This document shows, piece by piece, positions 27,952-36,172 of a DNA stretch of 64,000 nucleotides. Origin of the DNA: Desulfuromonadaceae bacterium (GTDB taxonomy: Bacteria; Desulfobacterota; Desulfuromonadia; Geobacterales; Pseudopelobacteraceae); the NCBI GenBank assembly GCA_028712075.1, contig JAQTQX010000018.1, positions 1 to 64,000 on the forward strand. Direction: 5' to 3'. A program made the position numbers and the translations under genes. A model generated the notes under the pieces. That model saw nothing but the letters and a program-made list of their open reading frames with translations. It searched no databases and had not been told where the DNA came from. The stretch's first letter is position 1; every line of letters starts with the position of its first letter.

Positions 27952-29438
27952 GGCTGCTCCCATCCCTTTGCTCTCTCCAATGCCCTGCTCCAGCGGCTTC
28001 GCATCTCAAACACCCTCGATCTCTCCATGGCAGGGGTAAACGTGCGTTCCGCCTTCCAAAGCTGTCCAATCTCTGCACGGTCGTTCCAAAAACCGACCGC
28101 CAGCCCGGCCAGGTAAGCCGCCCCCAGCGCCGTGGTCTCCCGTATACACGGCCTCACAACCGGGACACCGAGAAGATCCGCCTGGAACTGCATGAGCAGA
28201 TCGTTGGCGGTTGCGCCGCCATCCACCCGCAGCTCGGCAAGAGGAGTGCCTGCATCCTCCTCCATGGCTTCCAGAAGGTCTGCAGTCTGAAAAGCGATGC
28301 TTTCCAAAGTGGCCCGAGCGATGTGTCCGGCAGTTGAACCGCGGGTCAGGCCGAACAAGGCCCCACGAGCGTAAGGGTCCCAATGCGGGGCGCCGAGACC
28401 GGCAAATGCCGGTACGAGATAGACACCGCCGTTATCGGGAACCGATGAAGCCAATGCCTCAACTTCCCCAGGGGTGCGGATTATGCCAAGCCCGTCCCGC
28501 AGCCACTGCACCGCCGCGCCAGCCACGAATATGCTTCCTTCGAGTGCAAACTCGGTCCGGTTACCCAGCCGGCACGCCACTGTACTGAGAAGGTTCCGCC
28601 TTGAAGTTACCGGTTTGTCACCCGTATGCATGAGCATGAAACAACCGGTGCCGTAAGTGCTCTTGACCATCCCCGGTTTGTCGCAAAGCTGGCCGAACAG
28701 CGCTGCTTGCTGGTCGCCGGCGATCCCCGAAATTGGCACATGCGCGGCGAGGAAGCGAGCAGCTGTCTCGCCATAGACCTCACTGGAGGAGACGATCTCG
28801 GGGAGGACCGCATGCGGAATCCGGAGCAACTCCAGCAGTTCTGTATCCCATGTACCTTCATGGATATTGAATAGCAACGTGCGGGAAGCGTTGCTGGCAT
28901 CGGTTACATGTCGTTCTCCCCCGGTCAGGTTCCAGACAAGCCAGGAGTCAACCGTGCCGAAGGCAAGCTCCCCCGCCTCCGCACGGGCTCGAGCGCCGGG
29001 GACATGGTCGATAATCCAGGCAAGCTTGGTGCCGGAGAAATAGGCATCCAGCACCAGCCCGGTCCTGGCGCGGAAAAGAGGTTCAACCCCCTCGGACTTA
29101 ATGCGGTCGCACTCGCCAGCAGTGCGTCGGTCCTGCCAGACTATGGCATTATGGATCGGTCTGCCGGTATGCCTATCCCAAACAATCGTTGTTTCTCGCT
29201 GGTTGGTGATGCCGATGGCGGCGATGTCGGCGGCTGTCAGTCCGGCCCGTGCGATGGCCTCAACCGCCACACCGAGCTGGGATGCCCAGATTTCCTCAGC
29301 ATCGTGCTCCACAAGACCCGGTTGAGGGAACATCTGGCGGAACTCCTTCTGGGCGAATCCACGGACACAACCGTCATGGCCGAACACAAGAGCGCGGGAG
29401 CTGGTGGTTCCCTGATCAAGGGCAAGGATGAAGCTCAT
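27948..29438 (-). CDS. glpK: Glycerol kinase
   Basis: A 496-residue FGGY-family kinase. The N-terminal [15 protein letters not shown] phosphate-binding loop and the GVTNQRET-type motif (here [13 protein letters not shown]) are present, as are [22 protein letters not shown] and [20 protein letters not shown]. It makes glycerol-3-phosphate from glycerol and ATP. GlpD follows with an overlapping stop/start, giving a glycerol catabolism operon. AGGAGG lies before the ATG. A decayed IS3-family element ends about 95 bp upstream of the start, so the native promoter may have been altered. No glpF or glpR is adjacent. Confidence 0.96.
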   Translation of the reverse strand: MSFILALDQGTTSSRALVFGHDGCVRGFAQKEFRQMFPQPGLVEHDAEEIWASQLGVAVEAIARAGLTAADIAAIGITNQRETTIVWDRHTGRPIHNAIVWQDRRTAGECDRIKSEGVEPLFRARTGLVLDAYFSGTKLAWIIDHVPGARARAEAGELAFGTVDSWLVWNLTGGERHVTDASNASRTLLFNIHEGTWDTELLELLRIPHAVLPEIVSSSEVYGETAARFLAAHVPISGIAGDQQAALFGQLCDKPGMVKSTYGTGCFMLMHTGDKPVTSRRNLLSTVACRLGNRTEFALEGSIFVAGAAVQWLRDGLGIIRTPGEVEALASSVPDNGGVYLVPAFAGLGAPHWDPYARGALFGLTRGSTAGHIARATLESIAFQTADLLEAMEEDAGTPLAELRVDGGATANDLLMQFQADLLGVPVVRPCIRETTALGAAYLAGLAVGFWNDRAEIGQLWKAERTFTPAMERSRVFEMRSRWSRALERAKGWEQP

Positions 29439-29620
29439 CGTTCATGACCTCCTGTATCTGCGTTGATTTAGGTATCCTGCATCCGTCAACCGATTGATGC
29501 GGTTCATTATGCCACATCCACGTGAGTTAGTCTGAGAAAAGTGGACACCATAAAGTGTGGTAAAGTTGCTATCACACAGGAGATGCCCATTGGAAAGTAT
29601 CCCGCGTCAGTTTTTCACGA

Positions 29621-30031
29621 ATGAAGTTTAAAGAAGAAGCAGTCAAGCTTGTAGTAGAAGGCGGTTTAACAGTTGCAGAAGCAGCTCGTCGCTTGAGTAT
29701 TTCTTCTCAAGCTCTGAAGAATTGGGTCACAAAACATCGAGCATGTGGTCTGGCTGGTCCTGGCAGCAGATCTGTCAGCGAACTGGAAGCTGAAGTATCC
29801 AAACTTCGTAAAAAGCTTGCCGAAACACGAATAGAGAAAGAAATCCTAAAAACGGCTATGGCGTACCTGGCCAAGGGGCCGCAGCCCGGTACGCGACGAT
29901 TGACGAGTTACGGTCACGCCATAAATACAAACTCGGAGTCATGTGCCAGGCCCTTGATCTGTCACGGAGTGGCTACTATGCCTGGAAACATCGGAAGCCT
30001 TCAGCCCGTAAGCTTGAAGATGAACGTATAA
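29621..30031 (+). CDS. IS3-family transposase orfA (HTH protein)
   Basis: The orfA product begins FKEEAVKLVVEGGLTVAEAA and continues SISSQALKNWV, the helix-turn-helix of IS3-family transposases, then a leucine-zipper region (ELEAEVSKLRKKLAETRIEKEILK). It binds the IS ends. The frame stays open past the normal end into the orfB region. The bases just before the ATG (from 29584) would read MPIGKYP and then a QFFTNE-like segment if two single bases were ignored, so the true N-terminus may also be disrupted. The element is probably inactive. Confidence 0.6.
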   Translation: MKFKEEAVKLVVEGGLTVAEAARRLSISSQALKNWVTKHRACGLAGPGSRSVSELEAEVSKLRKKLAETRIEKEILKTAMAYLAKGPQPGTRRLTSYGHAINTNSESCARPLICHGVATMPGNIGSLQPVSLKMNV

Positions 30032-30765
30032 CAATTGCGATCAAAACCGCTCATGAACACAGCAGAGGCACCTACGGCCCCGAAAGATTCAGGATGAATT
30101 GGCAGAAGTTGACGGTCTATCTGTTGGCCTGAATCGAATCAAGAGGCTACGCCGCAAACACGGCTTACGCTGTAAGCAGAAGAGGAAATCCAAAGCTACG
30201 ACCAACTCGAAGCACAAGATGCCGCTCGCTTCGAACCTACTTGATCACGATTTTGAGGTAGCAGCTCCTAGTCAGGTATGGGTTGCTGATATAACCTGCA
30301 TCCCGACAGATGAGGGGTGGCTGTATCTGGCGGCAATCAAGGCTCTTTGTACGAAGGAAATTGTCGGATATGCCAGAATGTACGCATGACACACGATCTG
30401 ATTGGTCGGGCACTGTTCCGGGTAGTAGCTGCAAAGAAACCTGCCCGAGGCCTGATTCACCATTCAGATCGCGGCAGTCAGTACTGTTCCAAAAGCTATC
30501 AGACACCGATCAAGCAATTTGGGATCGTACCGTCCATGAGTCGCGAGGGGAATTGCTACGAAACGCCCCAATGGAAAGCTGGTTCGGTACATTGAAGATG
30601 GAACTGACGCATCATCGGCATTACAAAACGAGGCATGAAGCAATTCAGGAAATAACGGAATGCATCGAGATATTCTATAATCGACAAAGACGACACGCTA
30701 AGCCTGGCAACATTTCACCAGCCGCATTTGAGAGGAAAGTGTATAAACTGAAACAGGTAGCTTGA
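29872..30765 (+). pseudogene. IS3-family transposase orfB (integrase), frameshifted
   Basis: A DDE integrase in pieces. The first piece has YATIDELRSRHKYKLGVM and LSRSGYYAWKHRKPS. The next holds the first Asp (VWVADITCIPTDEGWLYLA), the next the second Asp (LIHHSDRGSQYCS), and the last the Glu (NAPMESWFGTLKMELTHH). Each junction is a -1 shift, at about 30080, 30380 and 30565; two fall at short A runs. All catalytic residues survive but in separate frames, so no full-length protein is made unless these are base-call errors. Confidence 0.75.
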
Positions 30766-30816
30766 ACAAACTTATGGTGTCTACTGTTGACGACCTATCT
30801 CATCCCACCCTCAAAC

Positions 30817-30855
30817 GAAAAAACGCTCCTGGCGGAGTAATCGACGGGAGCGTTT
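30817..30855 (-). terminator. Rho-independent terminator after the NifU-like gene
   Basis: AAACGCTCC (30821-30829) pairs with GGAGCGTTT (30847-30855). On the minus strand the stem is followed by a run of six T. It ends the aspA/NifU-like transcription unit. Confidence 0.8.
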
Positions 30856-30879
30856 GCACTGCTGTATAACAGGGCTGGA

Positions 30880-31101
30880 TCAGACCTGGACAACTTCCTT
30901 GACACCCGGAATTTTCTCTTTCATGGCGCGCTCGATACCCATTTTCAGAGTCATGGTGGACATTGGACAGCTGCCGCAGGCGCCTTTCAAGCGCACTTGT
31001 ACGGTGCCGTCTTCAGTTACATCAACCAGCTCAACATCGCCGCCATCAGCCTGCAGAGCGGGGCGAACCTCCTCAAGGACTTTCAGTACTTCTTCTTTCA
31101 T
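30880..31101 (-). CDS. NifU-like C-terminal domain Fe-S scaffold
   Basis: A 73-residue protein that is almost entirely the NifU C-terminal (Nfu) domain. It starts [20 protein letters not shown], has GDVELVDV, and carries the cluster-binding pair CGSC in [16 protein letters not shown]. Proteins of this type hold a transient 4Fe-4S cluster and pass it to apo-enzymes. GGAG precedes the ATG. It lies 51 bp after aspA on the same strand and ends at a clear terminator, so the two may be co-transcribed. Confidence 0.9.
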   Translation of the reverse strand: MKEEVLKVLEEVRPALQADGGDVELVDVTEDGTVQVRLKGACGSCPMSTMTLKMGIERAMKEKIPGVKEVVQV

Positions 31102-31152
31102 CTGTTCATTCTCCTTTGTAGTTATTGTGACGTCACGCCCATCAACGGCATG

Positions 31153-32550
31153 CTACCGTTTCGGCAGTCCTGGTTCGGTCAGCAGCTCCGGCTGCATGAC
31201 CCGGTCAAACTCATCGACAGTCAAAAGCTTCTGCTCCAGAACAATCTCCCGGATGCTTCTGCCGCTGGCAACCGATTTCTTGGCAATTGAAGCCGCCGCA
31301 TTGTAGCCGATAAACGGGGCAAGCACCGTTACCAGACCGAGTGAATCCTCGAGATATTTCCTGCAGCGTGCCTCATTGACGGATATTCCCCTTATACAGG
31401 AATCGGTAAATTTCTGCACGCAATTCTTGAGCAGTTCCATTGAAAATGTCAGGTTCCAGGCGATAAGCGGCATCATGACATTCAGTTCCAGCTGTCCTGC
31501 CTGACCAGCCAGCAGCACCGCCTGGTCACACCCCATGACCTGGAAGCAGACCATGTTGACCATTTCGGCCATTGAAGGGTTGATTTTACCCGGCATGATT
31601 GAGGAGCCGGGCTGGATGGCGGGGAGGCATATTTCATCAAGGCCGGTGCGGGGGCCGGACGCAAGCAGGCGCAGGTCATTGGCAATCCGCCCGAGGGTAA
31701 CCGCTGTCCGGCGCAGTGCCGCAGAAAGTGCCAAAAACGGGTCCATGTTCTGCATCGCCTCAAACAGATTGGGGTGGGCAACCAGTGGGAACCCGGTGGC
31801 GACCGATAACGCTTCAATGACAGCCGTAATGTACTCCGGTTCGGCATTCAGGCCGGTACCCACGGCGGTGCCGCCGATGCCGAGTTCAAGCAGTGGCGGT
31901 ATGCATGATTCCAGTCCCTCGCGGTTTGTCCGGATAGCTGCTGCGTAGGCACCGAATTCCTGTCCCATCCGGATAGGCACAGCATCCTGCAAATGGGTGC
32001 GCCCCGATTTGAGGATATGGTCAAATTCCTTTGCTTTGCTGCCAAGCGCCAGCTCAAACTCCTCAAGACGTTCCAGCAGAGGGTCGAGCATTTCCAGCGA
32101 GGCAAGGCGAATGGCTGTTGGAATGACGTCATTGGTCGATTGTGCCATGTTGACATGGTCATTCGGATGCAGGGATGAAAAATCGCCACGTTGGCACCCC
32201 ATCAGTTCCAGCGCCCGGTTTGCCAGCACTTCATTGACATTCATGTTGTGTGACGTTCCGGCGCCCGCCTGAAACGGATCGACCACGAACTGGTCGGCCA
32301 TTTCTCCTGCCAGCACCTCATCGGCAGCGGCTACGATGGCCGAGCCGATTTCCGGCTGCAGTCGTCCGGTGGTCATATTGGCCTGTGCGGCGCATTTTTT
32401 TATGGTTACCGTCGCCCAGGTGAAAGCGGGGTGGGGTGTGAAGCCGGAAATGGGGAAATTATGCACAGCTCTCGCGGTCTGCGCTCCGTAGTAGGCCGCT
32501 TCCGGAACCGCCATTTCTCCCATGGAATCTTTTTCAATACGTGTGTTCAT
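31153..32550 (-). CDS. aspA: Aspartate ammonia-lyase (class II fumarase family)
   Basis: A 465-residue member of the fumarase/aspartase superfamily. The signature GSSIMPGKINPS and the aspartase-like GLDEICLPAIQPGSS are present. The C-terminus matches aspartase better than fumarase C (GISVNEARCRKYLEDSLG, APFIGYNAAASIAKK). It would convert aspartate to fumarate and ammonia, linking nitrogen release with the respiratory acceptor fumarate. Fumarase activity cannot be excluded from sequence alone. The ATG at 32550 has GGGG upstream; the open frame extends to 32562. Confidence 0.85.
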   Translation of the reverse strand: MNTRIEKDSMGEMAVPEAAYYGAQTARAVHNFPISGFTPHPAFTWATVTIKKCAAQANMTTGRLQPEIGSAIVAAADEVLAGEMADQFVVDPFQAGAGTSHNMNVNEVLANRALELMGCQRGDFSSLHPNDHVNMAQSTNDVIPTAIRLASLEMLDPLLERLEEFELALGSKAKEFDHILKSGRTHLQDAVPIRMGQEFGAYAAAIRTNREGLESCIPPLLELGIGGTAVGTGLNAEPEYITAVIEALSVATGFPLVAHPNLFEAMQNMDPFLALSAALRRTAVTLGRIANDLRLLASGPRTGLDEICLPAIQPGSSIMPGKINPSMAEMVNMVCFQVMGCDQAVLLAGQAGQLELNVMMPLIAWNLTFSMELLKNCVQKFTDSCIRGISVNEARCRKYLEDSLGLVTVLAPFIGYNAAASIAKKSVASGRSIREIVLEQKLLTVDEFDRVMQPELLTEPGLPKR

Positions 32551-32739
32551 GGAGCACCCCATTACATTTAAGTAATCACCACTCCGGCGGTACTATAGGG
32601 AAGTCTGGTAACTCTTTCAACCGTTTATCACATCCTGACGTATCGCAACTCTGGCTCGGCTCATTTTTTCTTTGCCTCACTACTCCTGTTACAGGTAATA
32701 TGCCGACGCTTGTACACTTTCCGGAGAACCATATACTTT

Positions 32740-35094
32740 ATGAGTGCGGAACAGACAAAGAAGGAAAATCTGGCTAAAGAGCTGCAGGGAATGGCACTCG
32801 GAACAGTGGGCGTGTTTATTCTGCTCTCTTTTCTGACCTACAATTCATCCGATGTGTCATGGAACAGCTACTCCACCGATGGTGGACCCCACAATCTCGG
32901 GGGACGACTGGGTGCCCAGGTTGCAGATCTGCTGTACAACTCTCCGGTTTCTTTTGGGATTGCCTCTTACCTGATTCCGGGTGCGTTGCTGTATATGGCC
33001 TACACGCTGTTCCGTTTCAAGGAAATCCGCCTTCGCTCGTATAAACTGGCGGCAGCATGTGCACTGCTTTTTTCTTTGGCGACCCTCTGTACTTTTATCA
33101 GTGGCACGGCGGTCATATTCGGCCAGGAGGTGGCGACCGGAGGAGCGGTCGGCGTTGTGGCGTCCCGGATACTGAGAAACACGATTGGCGTTACCGGTGC
33201 TCTTCTGCTGCTTCTGCCGCTGCTGGCGGCGTCAATTATGGTTCTTTCGAAATTTTCTTTTGTTCTGTTTGCCGGCTGGTGGCTGGAAAATCTGAAGCAT
33301 AAATGGAATGCACTGCAGGAGCGGCGCACCACACTCCGCGATGAAAAAAGCCGTATCAAAGCAAAACAGGAAGGGCTTCCACCGGCGGCATCATCGGGTG
33401 GTCCGGTTATCAAGCCGCTTGCGCCGCCGGCGCCACGTCCGAGTATAGTGAAGAAGGAAAAGGATAAAAAGAAGGAAGATGCCAAGAGTGCCGCAGTGCA
33501 GGAAACCTTTGAATTCATCAAGGCAGAGGGAGATTTCCATACTCCGCCGTTCTCGCTGCTGGATGTACCTCCCGTTGCTGAAAAGACGCTCGACCGCGAA
33601 ACATTGACGATGAATGCGCGGTTGCTGGAGAAAAAGCTCAAAGATTACAATATAGACGGTGAAGTGGTTGAGATATGCCCCGGTCCGGTCATCACTATGT
33701 ATGAATACGCTCCGGCCCCTGGCATCAAAATCAGCAAAATTGCCGGTCTTACCGACGACCTGACCATGGCGCTGCAGGCCATGTCGATCCGAATCGTCGC
33801 ACCGATTCCCGGCAAGGGGGTTGTCGGTATCGAGGTGCCTAACCGTGACCGCGAAATGGTCTTCCTGCGCGAAATATTCAACTGTGAACACTTTTCCCAC
33901 AGCAGGATGAAGCTGCCGCTTGCATTGGGCAAGGACATTGCCGGCCTGCCGGTCGTTACTGATCTGGCCAAGGCTCCCCATCTGCTTGTAGCCGGTTCCA
34001 CCGGTTCCGGAAAGTCAGTCTCGATCAATACCATGATTCTTTCACTGCTCTATACGTCCACACCGAAAGATGTGCGGATGATCATGGTGGACCCGAAGAT
34101 GCTCGAGTTTTCCATGTATGAGGGGATTCCGCACCTGCTGCTGCCGGTGGTGACGGAACCGAAAAAGGCGTCGTTGGCCCTCAAATGGGCGGTCAACGAG
34201 ATGGAGCGCCGCTACGTGCTGCTCTCTGACAAAGGCGTCCGTAATATTGAATCCTATAACAAAAAACTTGCCGGTGAACTTCTTGAACAGGAAGAGTACG
34301 GTTCGATATCCGAAGCTGAAATTATCGAAGAGCTTGAAGAATTGGGTGAGGATGATGACGCTGTCATAGATTCGTTCCCCTTTGTGGTGGATGACGGAGA
34401 TGCTCTGGAGCATAGCCATCTTCCGTATATTGTTGTGATTGTGGACGAGCTGGCAGACCTGATGATGGTGGCCGGTCGTGAGGTTGAGGAACATATTGCC
34501 CGTCTTGCCCAAAAGGCGCGCGCCTCCGGTATCCACCTGATTCTTGCCACCCAGCGTCCTTCGGTGGATGTCATTACCGGTCTGATCAAGGCCAATTTGC
34601 CGTCGCGCATTTCGTTCCAGGTGACGTCGAAGGTGGATTCGCGCACTATTCTTGACTGCAACGGCGGTGAAAGCCTGCTCGGTAACGGCGACATGCTCTA
34701 TATGCCGCCCGGTACCTCGCGACTACAGCGGATCCACGGTGCGTATGTATCCGATTCAGAAGTCCAGCGGGTTGTCGATTTCCTGAAAAAACAGGGAAAA
34801 CCGGTCTATGAGAAGTCGATCATGGAAATGAAGGACTCGGATGAGAAAGGGAACAGTGAGGACGAGGTGCAGGATGAGCGATGGGAGGATGCCCTGCGGA
34901 TGGTTGCCGACACCAGGCAGGCCAGTATTTCGATGATTCAGCGTAAACTGCGGATCGGCTATAACCGGGCTGCCCGAATTGTGGAAATGATGGAGAGCGA
35001 GGGGATGATAGCCCAGAGCGACGGCACCAGCAAGCCGCGCGAGATTTATATGGATGTCATCAATGCGTATCTGAATTCGCAGCTGACGAAGTAA
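32740..35094 (+). CDS. ftsK: DNA translocase FtsK/SpoIIIE
   Basis: A 784-residue FtsK. Four hydrophobic segments (about 20-180) anchor it in the membrane. A charged, Pro-rich linker follows (about 185-260), then the motor with Walker A GSTGSGKSVSINTM near 418, Walker B VIVDELADLMM, and a C-terminal winged-helix gamma domain (ISMIQRKLRIGYNRAARIVE) that reads KOPS sites. It moves chromosome termini at the division septum. The linker is short compared with E. coli. The ATG at 32740 with GGAG upstream is chosen; the open frame reaches a TTG at 32710. Confidence 0.95.
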   Translation: MSAEQTKKENLAKELQGMALGTVGVFILLSFLTYNSSDVSWNSYSTDGGPHNLGGRLGAQVADLLYNSPVSFGIASYLIPGALLYMAYTLFRFKEIRLRSYKLAAACALLFSLATLCTFISGTAVIFGQEVATGGAVGVVASRILRNTIGVTGALLLLLPLLAASIMVLSKFSFVLFAGWWLENLKHKWNALQERRTTLRDEKSRIKAKQEGLPPAASSGGPVIKPLAPPAPRPSIVKKEKDKKKEDAKSAAVQETFEFIKAEGDFHTPPFSLLDVPPVAEKTLDRETLTMNARLLEKKLKDYNIDGEVVEICPGPVITMYEYAPAPGIKISKIAGLTDDLTMALQAMSIRIVAPIPGKGVVGIEVPNRDREMVFLREIFNCEHFSHSRMKLPLALGKDIAGLPVVTDLAKAPHLLVAGSTGSGKSVSINTMILSLLYTSTPKDVRMIMVDPKMLEFSMYEGIPHLLLPVVTEPKKASLALKWAVNEMERRYVLLSDKGVRNIESYNKKLAGELLEQEEYGSISEAEIIEELEELGEDDDAVIDSFPFVVDDGDALEHSHLPYIVVIVDELADLMMVAGREVEEHIARLAQKARASGIHLILATQRPSVDVITGLIKANLPSRISFQVTSKVDSRTILDCNGGESLLGNGDMLYMPPGTSRLQRIHGAYVSDSEVQRVVDFLKKQGKPVYEKSIMEMKDSDEKGNSEDEVQDERWEDALRMVADTRQASISMIQRKLRIGYNRAARIVEMMESEGMIAQSDGTSKPREIYMDVINAYLNSQLTK

Positions 35095-35166
35095 GGTATA
35101 AGGGTTGAAGGTCAGTAGATTTGCGGAAACTATCCGCATTAACCATACATCAGGAGGGTTATCAGA

Positions 35167-35607
35167 ATGAAGCGTTTTACCAGAATTGCTGTATCGGTTG
35201 TTATGGCTGCACTGCTTGCTGTTCCTGTGTTTGCCGCGCAGGAGGCAAAGAAGGATGCCGGAAAAACAGTTACAACACCGTCCGGGCTTAAATACACCGA
35301 CGTCGTAGTTGGCAAGGGTGCTTCGCCAAGTCTCGGCAAGAGTGTTAAAGTGCATTACACCGGGACACTTGAAAATGGCAAGAAGTTTGACAGTTCCGTG
35401 GACCGTAATGAGCCGTTCTCGTTTACAATCGGTGTCGGTCAGGTCATTAAAGGGTGGGATGAAGGGGTCATGACCATGAAAATCGGCGGCAAGCGCAAGC
35501 TGATCATTCCGGCCAAGCTCGGTTACGGTGCGCGTGGGGCCGGTGGTGTTATCCCGCCGAATGCCACGTTGCTGTTCGATGTTGAGTTGCTCGACGTAGC
35601 GAAGTGA
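35167..35607 (+). CDS. FKBP-type peptidyl-prolyl isomerase, exported
   Basis: A 146-residue FKBP. The N-terminal signal peptide ([21 protein letters not shown]) should direct it to the periplasm. The FKBP fold shows [38 protein letters not shown] and the C-terminal ELLDV strand. It catalyses cis-trans isomerisation at prolines and helps fold exported proteins. AGGAGG precedes the ATG and a strong terminator follows. It is transcribed alone, between ftsK and greB. Confidence 0.93.
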   Translation: MKRFTRIAVSVVMAALLAVPVFAAQEAKKDAGKTVTTPSGLKYTDVVVGKGASPSLGKSVKVHYTGTLENGKKFDSSVDRNEPFSFTIGVGQVIKGWDEGVMTMKIGGKRKLIIPAKLGYGARGAGGVIPPNATLLFDVELLDVAK

Positions 35608-35627
35608 TAAAAATGTGATGTCTACCG

Positions 35628-35655
35628 AACAGCCCGTGTAAGCGGGCTGTTTTTT
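35628..35655 (+). terminator. Rho-independent terminator after the FKBP gene
   Basis: AACAGCCCG (35628-35636) pairs with CGGGCTGTT (35643-35651), with a T-tract through 35655. It lies just after the FKBP stop. Confidence 0.88.
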
Positions 35656-35678
35656 ACGCCATGTATGGAGATGTCTGA

Positions 35679-36155
35679 ATGACCAATTTGATTTCTGCTG
35701 AAGGGTTGAAAAAACTGTGTGACGAATATGACTATCTCTGGAAAGTCGAGCGCCCCAAGGTTGTCAGAGGGGTTGCGGACGCTGCTGCGGAAGGAGATCG
35801 GTCGGAGAACGCCGAATATATTTACGGGAAAAAACGTCTGCGTGAAATTGATCGAAAACTGAAACACCTCGGTTCGCGCCTGAAAGTACTGAAGGTGGCA
35901 ACGGTTCCCGCCAATCCCAGGCAGGCGACATTCGGCTGCTGGATCAGCTATGAAGAAGAATCGGGGGAAGAGCGCTGCTACCAGCTGGTCGGACCGGATG
36001 AAATTGATGTCAGTATCGGCAGGATCAGCATTGACTCACCGGTGGGCCAGGCCCTGATGCACAAAAAAGTTGATGATGAAGTTACCGTCCTCAAGCCGGG
36101 AGGAGAATCAACGCTGTATATTACCGCTATCAGTGCCACACGCCCACTCCTGTAA
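35679..36155 (+). CDS. greB: Transcription elongation factor GreB
   Basis: A 158-residue Gre factor. The N-terminal coiled coil (ENAEYIYGKKRLREIDRKL) carries the acidic tip (AEGDRSENAEY) that enters the RNA polymerase secondary channel. The C-terminal FKBP-like domain has CYQLVGPDEIDVSIGRISI, the GreB-type signature, and SPVGQALMHKKVDDEV. It stimulates cleavage of backtracked RNA. It follows the FKBP terminator, so it has its own promoter. It converges with a hybrid sensor kinase. Confidence 0.92.
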   Translation: MTNLISAEGLKKLCDEYDYLWKVERPKVVRGVADAAAEGDRSENAEYIYGKKRLREIDRKLKHLGSRLKVLKVATVPANPRQATFGCWISYEEESGEERCYQLVGPDEIDVSIGRISIDSPVGQALMHKKVDDEVTVLKPGGESTLYITAISATRPLL

Positions 36156-36172
36156 TGCAGGGGGGCATCGTG

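Larger units (their letters stand above)
29533..30792 (+). mobile_element. Decayed IS3-family insertion sequence
   Basis: About 1.26 kb with terminal inverted repeats: AGTGGACACCATAA at 29540-29553 and, in reverse complement, AGTAGACACCATAA at 30772-30785. The outer bases are less well matched, so the exact ends are approximate. Inside are orfA (HTH) and orfB (DDE integrase). The integrase reading is broken by at least three single-base shifts. I could not identify a clean target-site duplication. It sits in the glpK promoter region. Confidence 0.75.
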
